Source: Clostridia bacterium (GTDB lineage Bacteria > Bacillota > Clostridia > Oscillospirales > Acutalibacteraceae). From it: a DNA stretch of 34,825 nt. The notes under the pieces were generated by a model that worked only from the letters and a program-made list of their open reading frames with translations, searched no databases and had not been told where the DNA came from. Of the stretch, positions 1-7,923 are shown one piece after another. The DNA lies in the NCBI GenBank assembly GCA_017473435.1, contig JAFULG010000052.1, positions 1 through 34,825 on the forward strand. The letters are read 5' to 3'. The position numbers were made by a program, and so were the translations under genes. Positions within the stretch are counted from its first letter, which is position 1, and each line of letters opens with the position of its first letter.

Positions 1-13
1 CTCTTCTTGGCAC
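1..13 (-). CDS. rpsG: 30S ribosomal protein S7, first codons only (partial)
   Basis: A GTG start at 13-11 is followed by codons for P-R-R, which fits the usual S7 N-terminus (MPRRG). The ribosome binding site GAAGGAGG lies just upstream at about 21-28. Position downstream of rpsL in the same direction is the conserved str-operon order (rpsL-rpsG-fusA-tuf). Only four codons plus one base are in the window, so the call rests on the start motif, the strong ribosome binding site and the gene order. S7 nucleates assembly of the 30S head and binds 16S rRNA. The GTG start is notable because rpsL also lacks an ATG start. Confidence 0.75.
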
Positions 14-126
14 TGCGCTTCCCTCCTTCATAATAATGATATCATAGGTACTCGAGTGACAAATTCCCGTCGGCACCAATGCAGAGGCATATACATTCAA
101 AATATATATACACTCTTACATCATAT

Positions 127-154
127 TTAATATGCCTGCAAGAAGATTTGTCAA
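127..154 (-). promoter_or_regulatory. Candidate sigma-A promoter for rpsG
   Basis: Read on the minus strand, TTGACA (154-149) is followed after 16 bases by TATTAA (132-127). It lies in the 203-base gap between rpsL and rpsG, which is long for the str operon. It would give rpsG and its downstream genes a promoter of their own. The -10 is imperfect. Confidence 0.45.
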
Positions 155-216
155 TTCATAGTTTTTTCCGTCTGACTACGGATTTTAAAAAAGTTTTTTA
201 GTTTGAAATAATTAAA

Positions 217-639
217 TTATTTCTTAGCTGCCTTAGGACGCTTTGCACCGTACTTTGAACGGGACTGCATTCTTCCGTTAACGCCCTGGGTATCAAGTGT
301 ACCGCGAACGATGTGGTAACGAACACCGGGAAGGTCCTTAACACGGCCGCCACGGATGAGAACAACGCTGTGCTCCTGAAGGTTATGACCTACGCCGGGA
401 ATGTAAGCTGAAACTTCGATTCCGTTTGTAAGACGAACTCTTGCGATCTTACGAAGAGCTGAGTTCGGCTTCTTCGGTGTAGCTGTCTTAACTGCTGTGC
501 AAACGCCGCGCTTCTGAGGAGAGTTATGATCAGTCATAACATTCTTCTTTGAGTTGAGACCCTTGAGAAGAGCAGGTGCCTTAGGCTTCTTTACGAGTGT
601 TTCTCTACCGTTACGAACTAACTGATTAAAGGTAGGCAA
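217..639 (-). CDS. rpsL: 30S ribosomal protein S12
   Basis: S12 sits at the decoding centre of the 30S subunit and controls translational accuracy. The sequence is plainly S12: [48 protein letters not shown] and the basic SRSKYG tail. The two lysines whose mutation gives streptomycin resistance (in TPKKPNS and in GRVKDLPG) are both wild type. I place the start at TTG 639. This gives the canonical [14 protein letters not shown]-terminus and 140 residues, and puts the ribosome binding site AAAGGAG nine bases upstream. The in-frame ATG at 648 abuts that ribosome binding site and adds three residues (MLR) not usual in the family, so it is unlikely. It is the first gene of the str operon behind a perfect promoter. 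Confidence 0.95.
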   Translation of the reverse strand: MPTFNQLVRNGRETLVKKPKAPALLKGLNSKKNVMTDHNSPQKRGVCTAVKTATPKKPNSALRKIARVRLTNGIEVSAYIPGVGHNLQEHSVVLIRGGRVKDLPGVRYHIVRGTLDTQGVNGRMQSRSKYGAKRPKAAKK

Positions 640-692
640 TCGTAGCATCTCCTTTCCTGAAATATTATGTACGCATAATCGCACACTTTGGT

Positions 693-721
693 ATTATATA
701 TCAAGTGTAAAGGCTTGTCAA
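693..721 (-). promoter_or_regulatory. Perfect consensus sigma-A promoter for rpsL
   Basis: On the minus strand TTGACA (721-716), a 17-base spacer and TATAAT (698-693) match the vegetative consensus at every position. This is what is expected for a ribosomal protein operon. The transcript would start about 45 bases before the TTG start. Confidence 0.85.
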
Positions 722-793
722 GATATTTTTTCGTTTTTTTGAATAATTTTTCGAATATTTTTTTGTTCACTTTTTACTGAAGTAAAGTGTTAC

Positions 794-824
794 AGCGGAG
801 AAGTGACGTAAACACTTCTCCGCT
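794..824 (-). terminator. Hairpin terminator after the 833-3082 gene
   Basis: A perfect 12-bp stem (AGCGGAGAAGTG / CACTTCTCCGCT) with a 7-base loop lies 9 bases past the stop codon of the secreted protein gene. The run of T after it is poor, so termination may be partial. It separates that gene from the rpsL promoter. Confidence 0.6.
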
Positions 825-832
825 GATCCTAA

Positions 833-3082
833 TTATTTGGTTTTAGTTTTAATGCATAAATAGCTTGAATAAAGATTGAGTGACGTATTATGCACCCTTA
901 CTGCTCTTACAAAATAAGTATAGTCCGTTCCGCTCCGGAGATTGGCATCCGTGTAGTAATTCACATCCGCAGGCAGAGTTTTTATAAGCACACTTCTGCC
1001 GTTGACAACTCTGCAAAGCTGATAGTGAGTTGCATATTTAACCTTACTCCAGGCTAACCTTATACTATTATTATAGGAAATCGTTCTGGCGGCAGGTCTG
1101 TCAAGTCCTGTTATTCCCGTCAGTACATCAGAAGGCTTACTGAAGGCAAGACCGTTACTGAGCTTGACGGAAGCAACAACATAATAGTTGCCTGCCGTTG
1201 CACAGCTACCCGTTGCAACATAGCTGTTTGTGTAGGAAACTCCGAGCCACACATACTTTTTTGCAGCTGCATCATAGCGGTAAACAACATAGCCGTAAAC
1301 ATCCGTTTTTGACGGATTCCATGTAAGCTTAAGTCTGCCTGTATCGGAGCCTGTCTGCCTTAAGCCCGTAACCTTTGACGGAAGGGTTGTTGCAACAAAG
1401 TTCTTGTAGTTGCCGTCAAGCCTTGACGAGCCTACAACAGCAAAGGGACGAATAACATAGGTATACTTTGTATCAGCTTTAAGTCCCCTGTCTACATAAT
1501 ACTGATTTCTTGTTTCGGCGATTTTTACATATCTTCCTGCCGAGGTATCATAACGGTAAACGTAATAGCCTGCCGCTCCTGTGCTTTTTGTCCACTTAAG
1601 TCCTATCGAGTTTTCTGTTGTACCTGTAGTAGGCTGTTGAGTTGTAACAGATGAGGGTCTTACTGTTACGGTGCAGGATGCTGTAAGCTTCGCATTCTGC
1701 TTGCTTGTGCAGGTAATAACTACAATACCGGGTGCAACCGCCCTTACAAGACCGTTTGCATCAACGGTAGCAATTTTTGTGTTGGAGGATTTCCAGGTAA
1801 CAGACTTGTCCGTAGTATTCTCGGGAAGAATCGTCGGAGTGAGCGGACCTGCTCTGCCTGCTTCAAGCATACCCGTCTGACGAAGGATAAGGCTCTGTGC
1901 TTTTACAATTACCTGAGTAACCTCCACGGCTTTTCTTACACCTTCAACAACCCATGAGGGTGTGAGGCTGTTCGTCGCCGCAACGGAAACAAGATAGTTA
2001 CCTGCAGGTCTGTCCTTTATAGTATAGCTGTTTTCCGCACTCATAAAGGTATCAAGAAGATTGCCGTTGGTGTCATAAAGATAAATATTGTATTGGTCTG
2101 CACCGCTGAGCTCGTTCCAGGTAAGGCTTATTCCCTCGTTTGAATTATATGACTTTTTAAGGTCGGTAAGCTCCGCTGTTCTGTACTTACCAGAAATGTA
2201 GGTTGCATAATTCAGAACGCTGTAGCCGACTGTACCGTTATACTCAACCCTAGCCCAGACATACTCAACATCTGCAGTTTTTTCATAAACATTAAAAAGA
2301 GCATCTGCAGGAATGCTGCCAATGATTTCAGCTGACGTATCTGCGCTTTTTCTTATATTGAGTGAGCTGTCAGCCTCCATCCGCCAGATCTCACCCTTTT
2401 CAGCCGGAGTTGAAGGATTGGTCGGTGCAGTAGTCCCCTCGTCATCATCATAGGACGGAGGAGTAACCACAGGAGGATTACCTGTTTTATAGGCATCGTG
2501 GAAGTTCACATTTGTATTTGTTCTGTTATTGTTTTTACAGTGAAGCACATATTCAACCCTTGTAAACCAGCTCTTGTCAACCGTAACCCAACGGATGATA
2601 CATCTTGCACCGTAGTTGCAGTCGGTGATGGAAATTTTATTTCCGTTCACACCCGTTACACAAACAGAGTGGCCACCCTCACGGATAATATCTCCTACAC
2701 GAAGCTTTGTTATATCGAGGGTGGAGCTTTCCTCATACTGCAAGCGGTCAACACCGGTAATTTCGTAGGCAATCTGATTTGCATAGCCCATACATTGAAT
2801 TGTACCGTTATAGCTGTTACAGGAGCAGCCGCCGTAATAATTGCAGTTACTGTGGCTGGAGCAGGGAGTATCCGTTACACCGTCGGGATTGTTTTTACTC
2901 GAGCCCATATGGTTCCAGTATTTACCGTGGGGAAATTTTCTTATAAGATAATCAAGCTTTGACATTGTATCGTCAGCAGCAACAGTGCTGACACCGTAAG
3001 CATCATCAACAGCGCTGACAATGCTCACCGAGGAAAACGCTATCAATACCGCAAAAAACAGACTGAATATTCTCTTAATCAT
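833..3082 (-). CDS. Secreted cysteine-peptidase-like protein with SH3b, Big_2 and Fn3 domains
   Basis: A 749-residue exported protein. Residues 1-24 are a signal peptide ending VSA. Residues about 40-185 form a Cys-rich domain with the phrase FPHGKYWNH, then QCMGYAN (Cys97), GGHSV (His138) and TDCNYG (Asp154/Asn156). This order of Cys, His and an acidic or amide residue suggests a CHAP/NlpC-like amidase or peptidase. A proline/threonine linker (about 200-228) leads to an SH3b domain (231-296, LNIRKSADTSAEIIG), an Fn3-like domain, a Big_2 Ig-like domain (about 391-475, VTWKSSNTKIATVD) and three more Fn3-like repeats to the C-terminus. There is no sortase motif. The start has AAAGGAG five bases upstream. 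I infer a role in wall remodelling or surface adhesion; the substrate is unknown. Confidence 0.75.
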   Translation of the reverse strand: MIKRIFSLFFAVLIAFSSVSIVSAVDDAYGVSTVAADDTMSKLDYLIRKFPHGKYWNHMGSSKNNPDGVTDTPCSSHSNCNYYGGCSCNSYNGTIQCMGYANQIAYEITGVDRLQYEESSTLDITKLRVGDIIREGGHSVCVTGVNGNKISITDCNYGARCIIRWVTVDKSWFTRVEYVLHCKNNNRTNTNVNFHDAYKTGNPPVVTPPSYDDDEGTTAPTNPSTPAEKGEIWRMEADSSLNIRKSADTSAEIIGSIPADALFNVYEKTADVEYVWARVEYNGTVGYSVLNYATYISGKYRTAELTDLKKSYNSNEGISLTWNELSGADQYNIYLYDTNGNLLDTFMSAENSYTIKDRPAGNYLVSVAATNSLTPSWVVEGVRKAVEVTQVIVKAQSLILRQTGMLEAGRAGPLTPTILPENTTDKSVTWKSSNTKIATVDANGLVRAVAPGIVVITCTSKQNAKLTASCTVTVRPSSVTTQQPTTGTTENSIGLKWTKSTGAAGYYVYRYDTSAGRYVKIAETRNQYYVDRGLKADTKYTYVIRPFAVVGSSRLDGNYKNFVATTLPSKVTGLRQTGSDTGRLKLTWNPSKTDVYGYVVYRYDAAAKKYVWLGVSYTNSYVATGSCATAGNYYVVASVKLSNGLAFSKPSDVLTGITGLDRPAARTISYNNSIRLAWSKVKYATHYQLCRVVNGRSVLIKTLPADVNYYTDANLRSGTDYTYFVRAVRVHNTSLNLYSSYLCIKTKTK

Positions 3083-3149
3083 AAGAACTCCTTTTCTTTG
3101 AAAATCCGTGCATATCGTGAAAGTTACAATTTTGTTACCTATACTATAT

Positions 3150-3178
3150 ATAATAGCACAGAATTATATTTTTTGCAA
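3150..3178 (-). promoter_or_regulatory. Candidate sigma-A promoter of the secreted peptidase-like gene
   Basis: Minus-strand TTGCAA (3178-3173), 17-base spacer, TATTAT (3155-3150), about 70 bases before the ATG at 3082. Correct spacing, two mismatches overall. Confidence 0.5.
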
Positions 3179-3197
3179 GTATTGTGGTTTTCATTTT

Positions 3198-3722
3198 TTA
3201 ATATAAAGTCATACGTACAAAAAACGAGGCAAGAAGAAATGTTGTAAAATCAGCAAGGAGACCTGCATAAAGAGTGTGACGTGTATTTCTGATGCCTATA
3301 GCCGAATAGTAGACCGTAACGGCATAAAGAGTAGTATCCGTAGAGCCCATAAGCACCGACGCCACCTGTCCGAGAAAGCTGTCGGGTCCGTGCTCTTTAA
3401 GCACCTGCTCAAAAAATGTCATTGATCCGCCACCGGAAACGGGACTGATAAGAGCCATCGGGATAACCTCGGAGGGTATGTTCAGCTTATCGGCAAGGGG
3501 CGCAAAGACCTCGGAAAAAATTGTAAGAGCACCGCTTGCCTTAAGCATAGTTACAGCCACAACAAGACCCGTAATTGAAGGTAAAAGCTCATATACTGTA
3601 TGTAACCCTTTTTTTGCACCTTCCATAAAACAGTCAAAAACCTTTACCCTTTTGTAAAGACCAAAAAGCACCGTAACAGTAACCGTAACAGGAAGCACCC
3701 AATATGAAAGCGTATCAACCAT
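3198..3722 (-). CDS. spmB: Spore maturation protein B
   Basis: SpmB is a polytopic membrane protein of the nucleoside-recognition (Gate) family. With SpmA it is needed for normal dehydration of the spore core in Bacillus. The sequence has the family's pattern of hydrophobic helices and the segment LISPVSGGGSMTFFEQVL, followed by LMGSTDTTLYAVTVYYSAIGI. I choose the ATG at 3722 (MVDTLSYWVLP), giving 174 residues, close to the Bacillus length. The longer reading frame from 3785 would run far into spmA. AGAGG lies just upstream. The start overlaps the end of spmA by 8 bases, so the two are translationally coupled. Confidence 0.9.
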   Translation of the reverse strand: MVDTLSYWVLPVTVTVTVLFGLYKRVKVFDCFMEGAKKGLHTVYELLPSITGLVVAVTMLKASGALTIFSEVFAPLADKLNIPSEVIPMALISPVSGGGSMTFFEQVLKEHGPDSFLGQVASVLMGSTDTTLYAVTVYYSAIGIRNTRHTLYAGLLADFTTFLLASFFVRMTLY

Positions 3723-4308
3723 GATGCTTACCTCTTTTAAAACGGTTGCCGAGCTTTGCGGAAAGTACTGCGACAAAAAGAGCACAGAAGCTTGTCAGAA
3801 AGGATGCAGGCAGAATTGACATAGGACTTACCGAGCCGTACTGACCGCGAAGGGTTGCAACGGTTGTGGGGATTATATGCATAGCCGCCGTGTTCATCAC
3901 AACAAAAACTACCATTTCATCACTTGCCCGGGAGGTATCGGAGTTTATATTCTGCAATCGGCGCATAGCCTCAAGACCGAGAGGAGTAGCCGCATTGCCA
4001 AGTCCCAATACGTTAGCAGTAATGTTCATAGTTATAGCTTCAAGGGCATCCTTTTCCCTTCGGATACGGGGAAAAATAAGCTTTATCAAGGGTGAAAGCA
4101 ATTTTGAAATACCCTTTGTAACCCCCGAACGGTCGGCGATTTCCATTATTCCTCCCCACAGACACAGCATTGAAACCAATCTGATAAGAAGCTCAACGGC
4201 ATTTGTACCGCCCTCTATAACAGCAGCGGAAAGCTCACTCATACTCCCTGTTGCCGCCGCTGAAATAAAAGAGAGAACAACAAGAACCGGAAAAACGTAA
4301 TTCATCAT
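3715..4308 (-). CDS. spmA: Spore maturation protein A
   Basis: SpmA, partner of SpmB, is a membrane protein of the nucleoside-recognition (Gate) fold and is linked to spore core dehydration and heat resistance. At 197 residues it has the expected length. It shows the family segments WGGIMEIADRSGVTKGISKLLSPLI and NITANVLGLGNAATPLGL, plus VFVVMNTAAMHIIPTTVATLR. Two adjacent ATGs (4308 and 4305) could serve as start; the ribosome binding site (GTGAAG) is weak. It is first in a two-gene operon with spmB. A possible mother-cell promoter lies about 30 bases upstream. Confidence 0.92.
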   Translation of the reverse strand: MMNYVFPVLVVLSFISAAATGSMSELSAAVIEGGTNAVELLIRLVSMLCLWGGIMEIADRSGVTKGISKLLSPLIKLIFPRIRREKDALEAITMNITANVLGLGNAATPLGLEAMRRLQNINSDTSRASDEMVVFVVMNTAAMHIIPTTVATLRGQYGSVSPMSILPASFLTSFCALFVAVLSAKLGNRFKRGKHHG

Positions 4309-4337
4309 ATATCTTCACAACCTTGTCCTTTTCTGAA

Positions 4338-4364
4338 AGTATATGAAAAACCGTCTCCGGGTAT
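4338..4364 (-). promoter_or_regulatory. Possible sigma-E-type promoter before spmA
   Basis: Minus strand: ATA (4364-4362), 16 bases, then CATATACT (4345-4338), close to the sigma-E pattern ATA-N16..18-CATACAnT. No good sigma-A promoter is seen in the same gap. In this AT-rich DNA such short matches arise by chance, so this is tentative. Confidence 0.35.
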
Positions 4365-4430
4365 TACAGTAAAAAACCAAGCCGTAAAATATGAGCTGTA
4401 AAAATCTGAGATACCATAAAACAAGATAAC

Positions 4431-4470
4431 AAAAGGGTTCCCCGACGATTGAAAAAGCATCGGGAAACCC
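4431..4470 (-). terminator. Rho-independent terminator of the flavoprotein operon
   Basis: An 11-bp stem with one G-U pair (GGGTTTCCCGA / TCGGGGAACCC on the minus strand, 14-base loop), then TTTTGTT. It lies 135 bases past the DUF1667 gene and upstream of spmA, so it ends the 7694-4605 operon. Confidence 0.8.
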
Positions 4471-4604
4471 TTTAAAGCATATTAAAAGTGATAAAATCTG
4501 CAAATAACGCTGTTTCTTTATGTTTTATTCCATAAAGATTATTTTTCGCTCAGCTTGTTCATTCTGCATCTTTTTTCACGCCCCTGCAAAGGAGCTATTA
4601 AAGC

Positions 4605-4961
4605 TTACACCTCATTGGTTGCAACAATATCGGCACCTGTATCACAGATATTGCAAATGAGCACCTCGCCCGTTTTTATCGGTGCATCAACAACCTGATT
4701 ATTGATTTCAGCCATACATTCAAACATTTTTCCCTTAGGAATAGGGACAGAGGTTTTTACCGGCACAACAGGAAGAGAGCCGCCGTTAACCTTGATTGTT
4801 GTTGTAAGCATTCTGACGGGGTTTGTACACTCATCCTTAGCGTACTGCTCTCCTCTTTTGCAGGTGTTACCCGTAACGGAAACAACCTCTTTTTTTCTGT
4901 TCATTTCCACGCTCATCATACAACCTATAGGACAAGCAACACAAACAAGCTCTTTAACCAT
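4605..4961 (-). CDS. DUF1667 Cys-rich protein of the flavoprotein operon
   Basis: An 118-residue protein matching the DUF1667 family, which occurs next to GlpA-like and NAD(P)/FAD oxidoreductases in Clostridia. Cysteines at 7, 10, 14 (CVACPIGC), 34, 45, 82, 103 and 106 suggest metal or Fe-S binding, probably an electron-transfer subunit. The start at 4961 overlaps the end of the preceding FAD gene by 8 bases, showing translational coupling. It is last in the operon before the terminator at 4431-4470. The biochemical role of the family is not established to my knowledge; a role equivalent to a GlpC-like electron carrier is inference. Confidence 0.85.
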   Translation of the reverse strand: MVKELVCVACPIGCMMSVEMNRKKEVVSVTGNTCKRGEQYAKDECTNPVRMLTTTIKVNGGSLPVVPVKTSVPIPKGKMFECMAEINNQVVDAPIKTGEVLICNICDTGADIVATNEV

Positions 4962-6237
4962 TTTTGCCCACCTCCAGCTTCACCGTAATTTCATTGCTTT
5001 CAAGACAAGCGATATCCTCAAGCTTAACGGTTACGTTTTCCATTTCACCGGGAGCAAGCTTTCTCTTTTTCTTTCTGTAAAGCTCCTTATCACCGCTCGT
5101 AACAACAACATAGGTATCCTTGTAAATATCGGAAACGCGGAAATAAACCTTGACGTCCCTGTCTGTTGAACGGTTGATGTTCTGCGGAACAACATATCTG
5201 ACACCGTCTTTCGCTTTTACGTGTATATCCTTACCGTTTCTTGATTTTCCGCCTTTGCTCTTTCCCTTGGAAAGAATGTACTTTGCTGCGCCTTCACCGG
5301 CAATCTGACTTTCCTCGGTAACATAGTCAACAAGGTCATGCACCTGAAGAACATTACCGCAGGCGAAAACACCGCTGCGGCTTGTCTGACGGTATTCGTC
5401 AACAATAGCGCCGTTTGTTACCGGGTCAATAATAATTCCTGCCATACGGGTAAGCTCATTTTCAGGAATAAGTCCTACAGAAAGGAGCAATGTATCACAT
5501 TCAACAAACTGCTCTGTACCGGGTATAGGTCTTCTGTTTTCATCGACATTGGCAACAGTAACGCCTTCAAGTCTGCCTATACCGTGAGTTTTTATAACGG
5601 TACAGCTCAATTTAAGAGGAATACCGAGATCGTCAAGGCATTGCACAATGTTACGTGTAAGTCCGCCCGAATAAGGCATAAGCTCACATACCATCTCAAC
5701 CTTTGCACCCTCAAGAGTCATACGCCTTGCCATAATAAGTCCGATATCACCCGAGCCGAGGATAACTATTTTTTTGCCGGGCATATAGCCGTTGATATTC
5801 ACATACTTCTGGGCAGTACCTGCTGTCATAATGCCTGAAGCTCTTGAGCCGGGCATGTCAAGGGCACCTCTCGGTCTTTCGCGGCAGCCCATCGCAAGGA
5901 TGATAGCCGTAGCGTTTATGCGCAGCATTCCGTCAACATTGTTAGTTGCAATTACCACATTTCCGGGCTGAATTTCTGTTACCATTGTATCAACCTTAAC
6001 GTCGATATCTGTTTTTTCCAGCTCCTTGATAAAGCGGTAGGCATATTCGGGACCCGAAAGCTCCTGACCGAAATAATGAAGTCCGAAGCCCGTATGTATA
6101 CACTGTTCAAGTATACCGCCGAGAGTTTCCGATCTTTCAAGAATGATGATTTTTTTCACTCCGCATTCTTTTGCTTTAAGTGCCGCAGCCATACCTGCAG
6201 GGCCTCCGCCTACAACTACAAGATCATATTTCATCAT
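4954..6237 (-). CDS. FAD/NAD(P)-dependent oxidoreductase
   Basis: A 427-residue flavoprotein of the pyridine nucleotide-disulfide oxidoreductase class. The FAD-binding Rossmann motif VVVGGGPAGMAAA is at the N-terminus, and a second nucleotide-binding motif KKIVILGSGDIGLIMARR is near residue 155. GCRERPRGALDMPGSRASG resembles sarcosine oxidase alpha and related amine/polyol oxidase subunits. The FAD-site signature GVFACGNVLQVHDLVD is near residue 290. The C-terminal 90 residues are a Lys-rich extra domain. ATG-ATG at 6237/6234 are alternative starts. It lies 11 bases after the GlpA-like gene and overlaps DUF1667, so all three probably form one complex that passes electrons from a substrate such as glycerol-3-phosphate to a soluble carrier. 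The substrate is inferred. Confidence 0.85.
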   Translation of the reverse strand: MMKYDLVVVGGGPAGMAAALKAKECGVKKIIILERSETLGGILEQCIHTGFGLHYFGQELSGPEYAYRFIKELEKTDIDVKVDTMVTEIQPGNVVIATNNVDGMLRINATAIILAMGCRERPRGALDMPGSRASGIMTAGTAQKYVNINGYMPGKKIVILGSGDIGLIMARRMTLEGAKVEMVCELMPYSGGLTRNIVQCLDDLGIPLKLSCTVIKTHGIGRLEGVTVANVDENRRPIPGTEQFVECDTLLLSVGLIPENELTRMAGIIIDPVTNGAIVDEYRQTSRSGVFACGNVLQVHDLVDYVTEESQIAGEGAAKYILSKGKSKGGKSRNGKDIHVKAKDGVRYVVPQNINRSTDRDVKVYFRVSDIYKDTYVVVTSGDKELYRKKKRKLAPGEMENVTVKLEDIACLESNEITVKLEVGKNG

Positions 6238-6248
6238 CTGCCCTCACC

Positions 6249-7694
6249 TCACTTTGTTTTATCGAAAAGTATCTTTGAGCCGTTACCGTATTTGGTTACC
6301 TTGTTCATCGGGATATCCAGCTCCCTTGCAAGGATTTCAACAACCTTGCTTCCGCAGAAGCCACCCTGACATCTGCCCATTCCCGAGCGTGTTCTGCGTT
6401 TAACGGCATCAACATCTCTTGCACCGCAAGGCGCCTTGATTGCGTCAACAATCTCGCCCTCGGTAATACCCTCACAGCGGCAGATTATTCTGCCGTAGCG
6501 GCTATCCTTTTTAATAAGCTTTGCTCTTTCCTCAAGTGAAAGCTCATTAACTCTTACAGGGGCCGGTCTTGTCGCCTTGAAATCCTTTTTCTTCTCATAT
6601 TCAGGAGCAATTTCATTGAAAATTTTACCCACATATCTTGCAATGGCAGGAGCTGCCGTAAGTCCGGGTGACTCAACGCCCGCAACATTGACAAAGTGAT
6701 TGTTAACCTCACTCGGGGCAATGAGGAAATCGCTGTCCTCGCCTGCTCTGTGAGCGCGTATGCCTGAAAATGAGGTTATGGCATTTCTTGTTGTCATCTG
6801 CGGAATAACGCCCTTCACCGATTTCTTTACGGTATCAAGTCCGTCAATAGTCGTATCAAGATCAAGCTTACTGTCAAAGTCAAGATCAAGAGCCGTGGGA
6901 CCCATAAGCACATTACCGTGAACCGTGGGAGAAACAAGGATACCCTTACCCATAGGCGACGGACACTGGAAGAGGACGTGGTTGACCATTTTCTTTTCCG
7001 TTTTGTCAAGAAGATAGTATTCACCTTTACGGGGAATAAGCTTAATGGATGTATCGCCTATCATAGCGGCGATTTTATCAGAAAAAATTCCGGCACAGTT
7101 TACTACATATTTAGCCTTGATAACACCTGATGCCGTTGAAAGGTAAAACAAGCCGTCCTTATATTCAATGTCAAAAACACCGCTGTTTCGCTTAACTCTT
7201 GCACCGTTCATAATTGCGTTTTCAACAGCGGCAATAGCAAGCTCATAAGGACTTACTATACCTGCAGTAGGAGCCCACAACGCACCGATAGCCTCCTCGC
7301 TTATATAAGGCTCCATAATTCTGAGCCTTTCCTGACTGATGATTTCCATATTGGGAACACCGTTGTTGAAGCCTCTTTCGAAAAGCACCTCAAGAGTCTG
7401 CATATCATCCCAGTCATAAGCAACTACAAGTGAGCCGATATTTTTATAAGGCACGGAAAGCTTGTTGCAGTAATACGCCATAAGGGACGCACCCTGAACA
7501 TTAAGCTTAGCTTTAAGCGAGCCTACCTCAGCATCAAATCCGGCGTGAACTATTGCGCTGTTAGCCTTTGTTGCACCCATAGCAACGTCGCTGCATTTTT
7601 CCACCAGCATAAGATTGAGGTTATATTTACTCAGTTCTCTTGTAATCATCGCACCGACAACGCCCGCACCGATTACAACTACATCGTATTGCAT
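6249..7694 (-). CDS. GlpA-like FAD oxidoreductase with C-terminal BFD-like [2Fe-2S] domain
   Basis: A 481-residue protein. Residues 1-370 are a DAO-type FAD oxidoreductase (VVVIGAGVVGAMITRELSKY at the N-terminus; GIRAHRAGEDSDFLI and NVAGVESPGLTAAPAIA near the C-terminal side), the fold of anaerobic glycerol-3-phosphate dehydrogenase GlpA and L-2-hydroxyglutarate oxidase. The C-terminus carries a BFD-like cluster domain: IICRCEGITEGEI, then GRCQGGFC. It is the first gene of the flavoprotein operon, with GGAGGAG seven bases before the ATG. Glycerol-3-phosphate is the most likely substrate by analogy, but related Clostridial proteins are poorly characterised, so I give no gene symbol. Confidence 0.87.
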   Translation of the reverse strand: MQYDVVVIGAGVVGAMITRELSKYNLNLMLVEKCSDVAMGATKANSAIVHAGFDAEVGSLKAKLNVQGASLMAYYCNKLSVPYKNIGSLVVAYDWDDMQTLEVLFERGFNNGVPNMEIISQERLRIMEPYISEEAIGALWAPTAGIVSPYELAIAAVENAIMNGARVKRNSGVFDIEYKDGLFYLSTASGVIKAKYVVNCAGIFSDKIAAMIGDTSIKLIPRKGEYYLLDKTEKKMVNHVLFQCPSPMGKGILVSPTVHGNVLMGPTALDLDFDSKLDLDTTIDGLDTVKKSVKGVIPQMTTRNAITSFSGIRAHRAGEDSDFLIAPSEVNNHFVNVAGVESPGLTAAPAIARYVGKIFNEIAPEYEKKKDFKATRPAPVRVNELSLEERAKLIKKDSRYGRIICRCEGITEGEIVDAIKAPCGARDVDAVKRRTRSGMGRCQGGFCGSKVVEILARELDIPMNKVTKYGNGSKILFDKTK

Positions 7695-7727
7695 ATTAAC
7701 TCCTCCGTTTCACATTGTTTTTTTATA

Positions 7728-7756
7728 ATAATACCACCCCTTGTAGTGATAGTCAA
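7728..7756 (-). promoter_or_regulatory. Sigma-A promoter of the flavoprotein operon
   Basis: Minus-strand TTGACT (7756-7751), 17-base spacer, TATTAT (7733-7728), 33 bases before the start codon at 7694. It is transcribed away from the lepA promoter 100 bases to the right. Confidence 0.75.
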
Positions 7757-7856
7757 CAAAAACATTGTACATTAATCACAAAAAATGTTTATTTTATATT
7801 TTTTTCTGCTCAAACAGCTCTCTCGAAATCACTGTTTGCGTTTTTTGCTTTTTCCC

Positions 7857-7885
7857 TTGATTAAAGGTTTATTTTATGCTAAAAT
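7857..7885 (+). promoter_or_regulatory. Sigma-A promoter of lepA
   Basis: TTGATT (7857-7862), 17-base spacer, TAAAAT (7880-7885). The transcript would start near 7892, downstream of the in-frame ATG at 7876. This supports the TTG start at 7924 for lepA. Confidence 0.7.
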
Positions 7886-7923
7886 ATATTAATATTTTTA
7901 TACCCCATATACGAGGTGATATT

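Noticed and set aside
4315-4503. 62-codon minus-strand reading frame
   Set aside because: It crosses the terminator hairpin at 4435-4470, has no ribosome binding site and resembles no protein.
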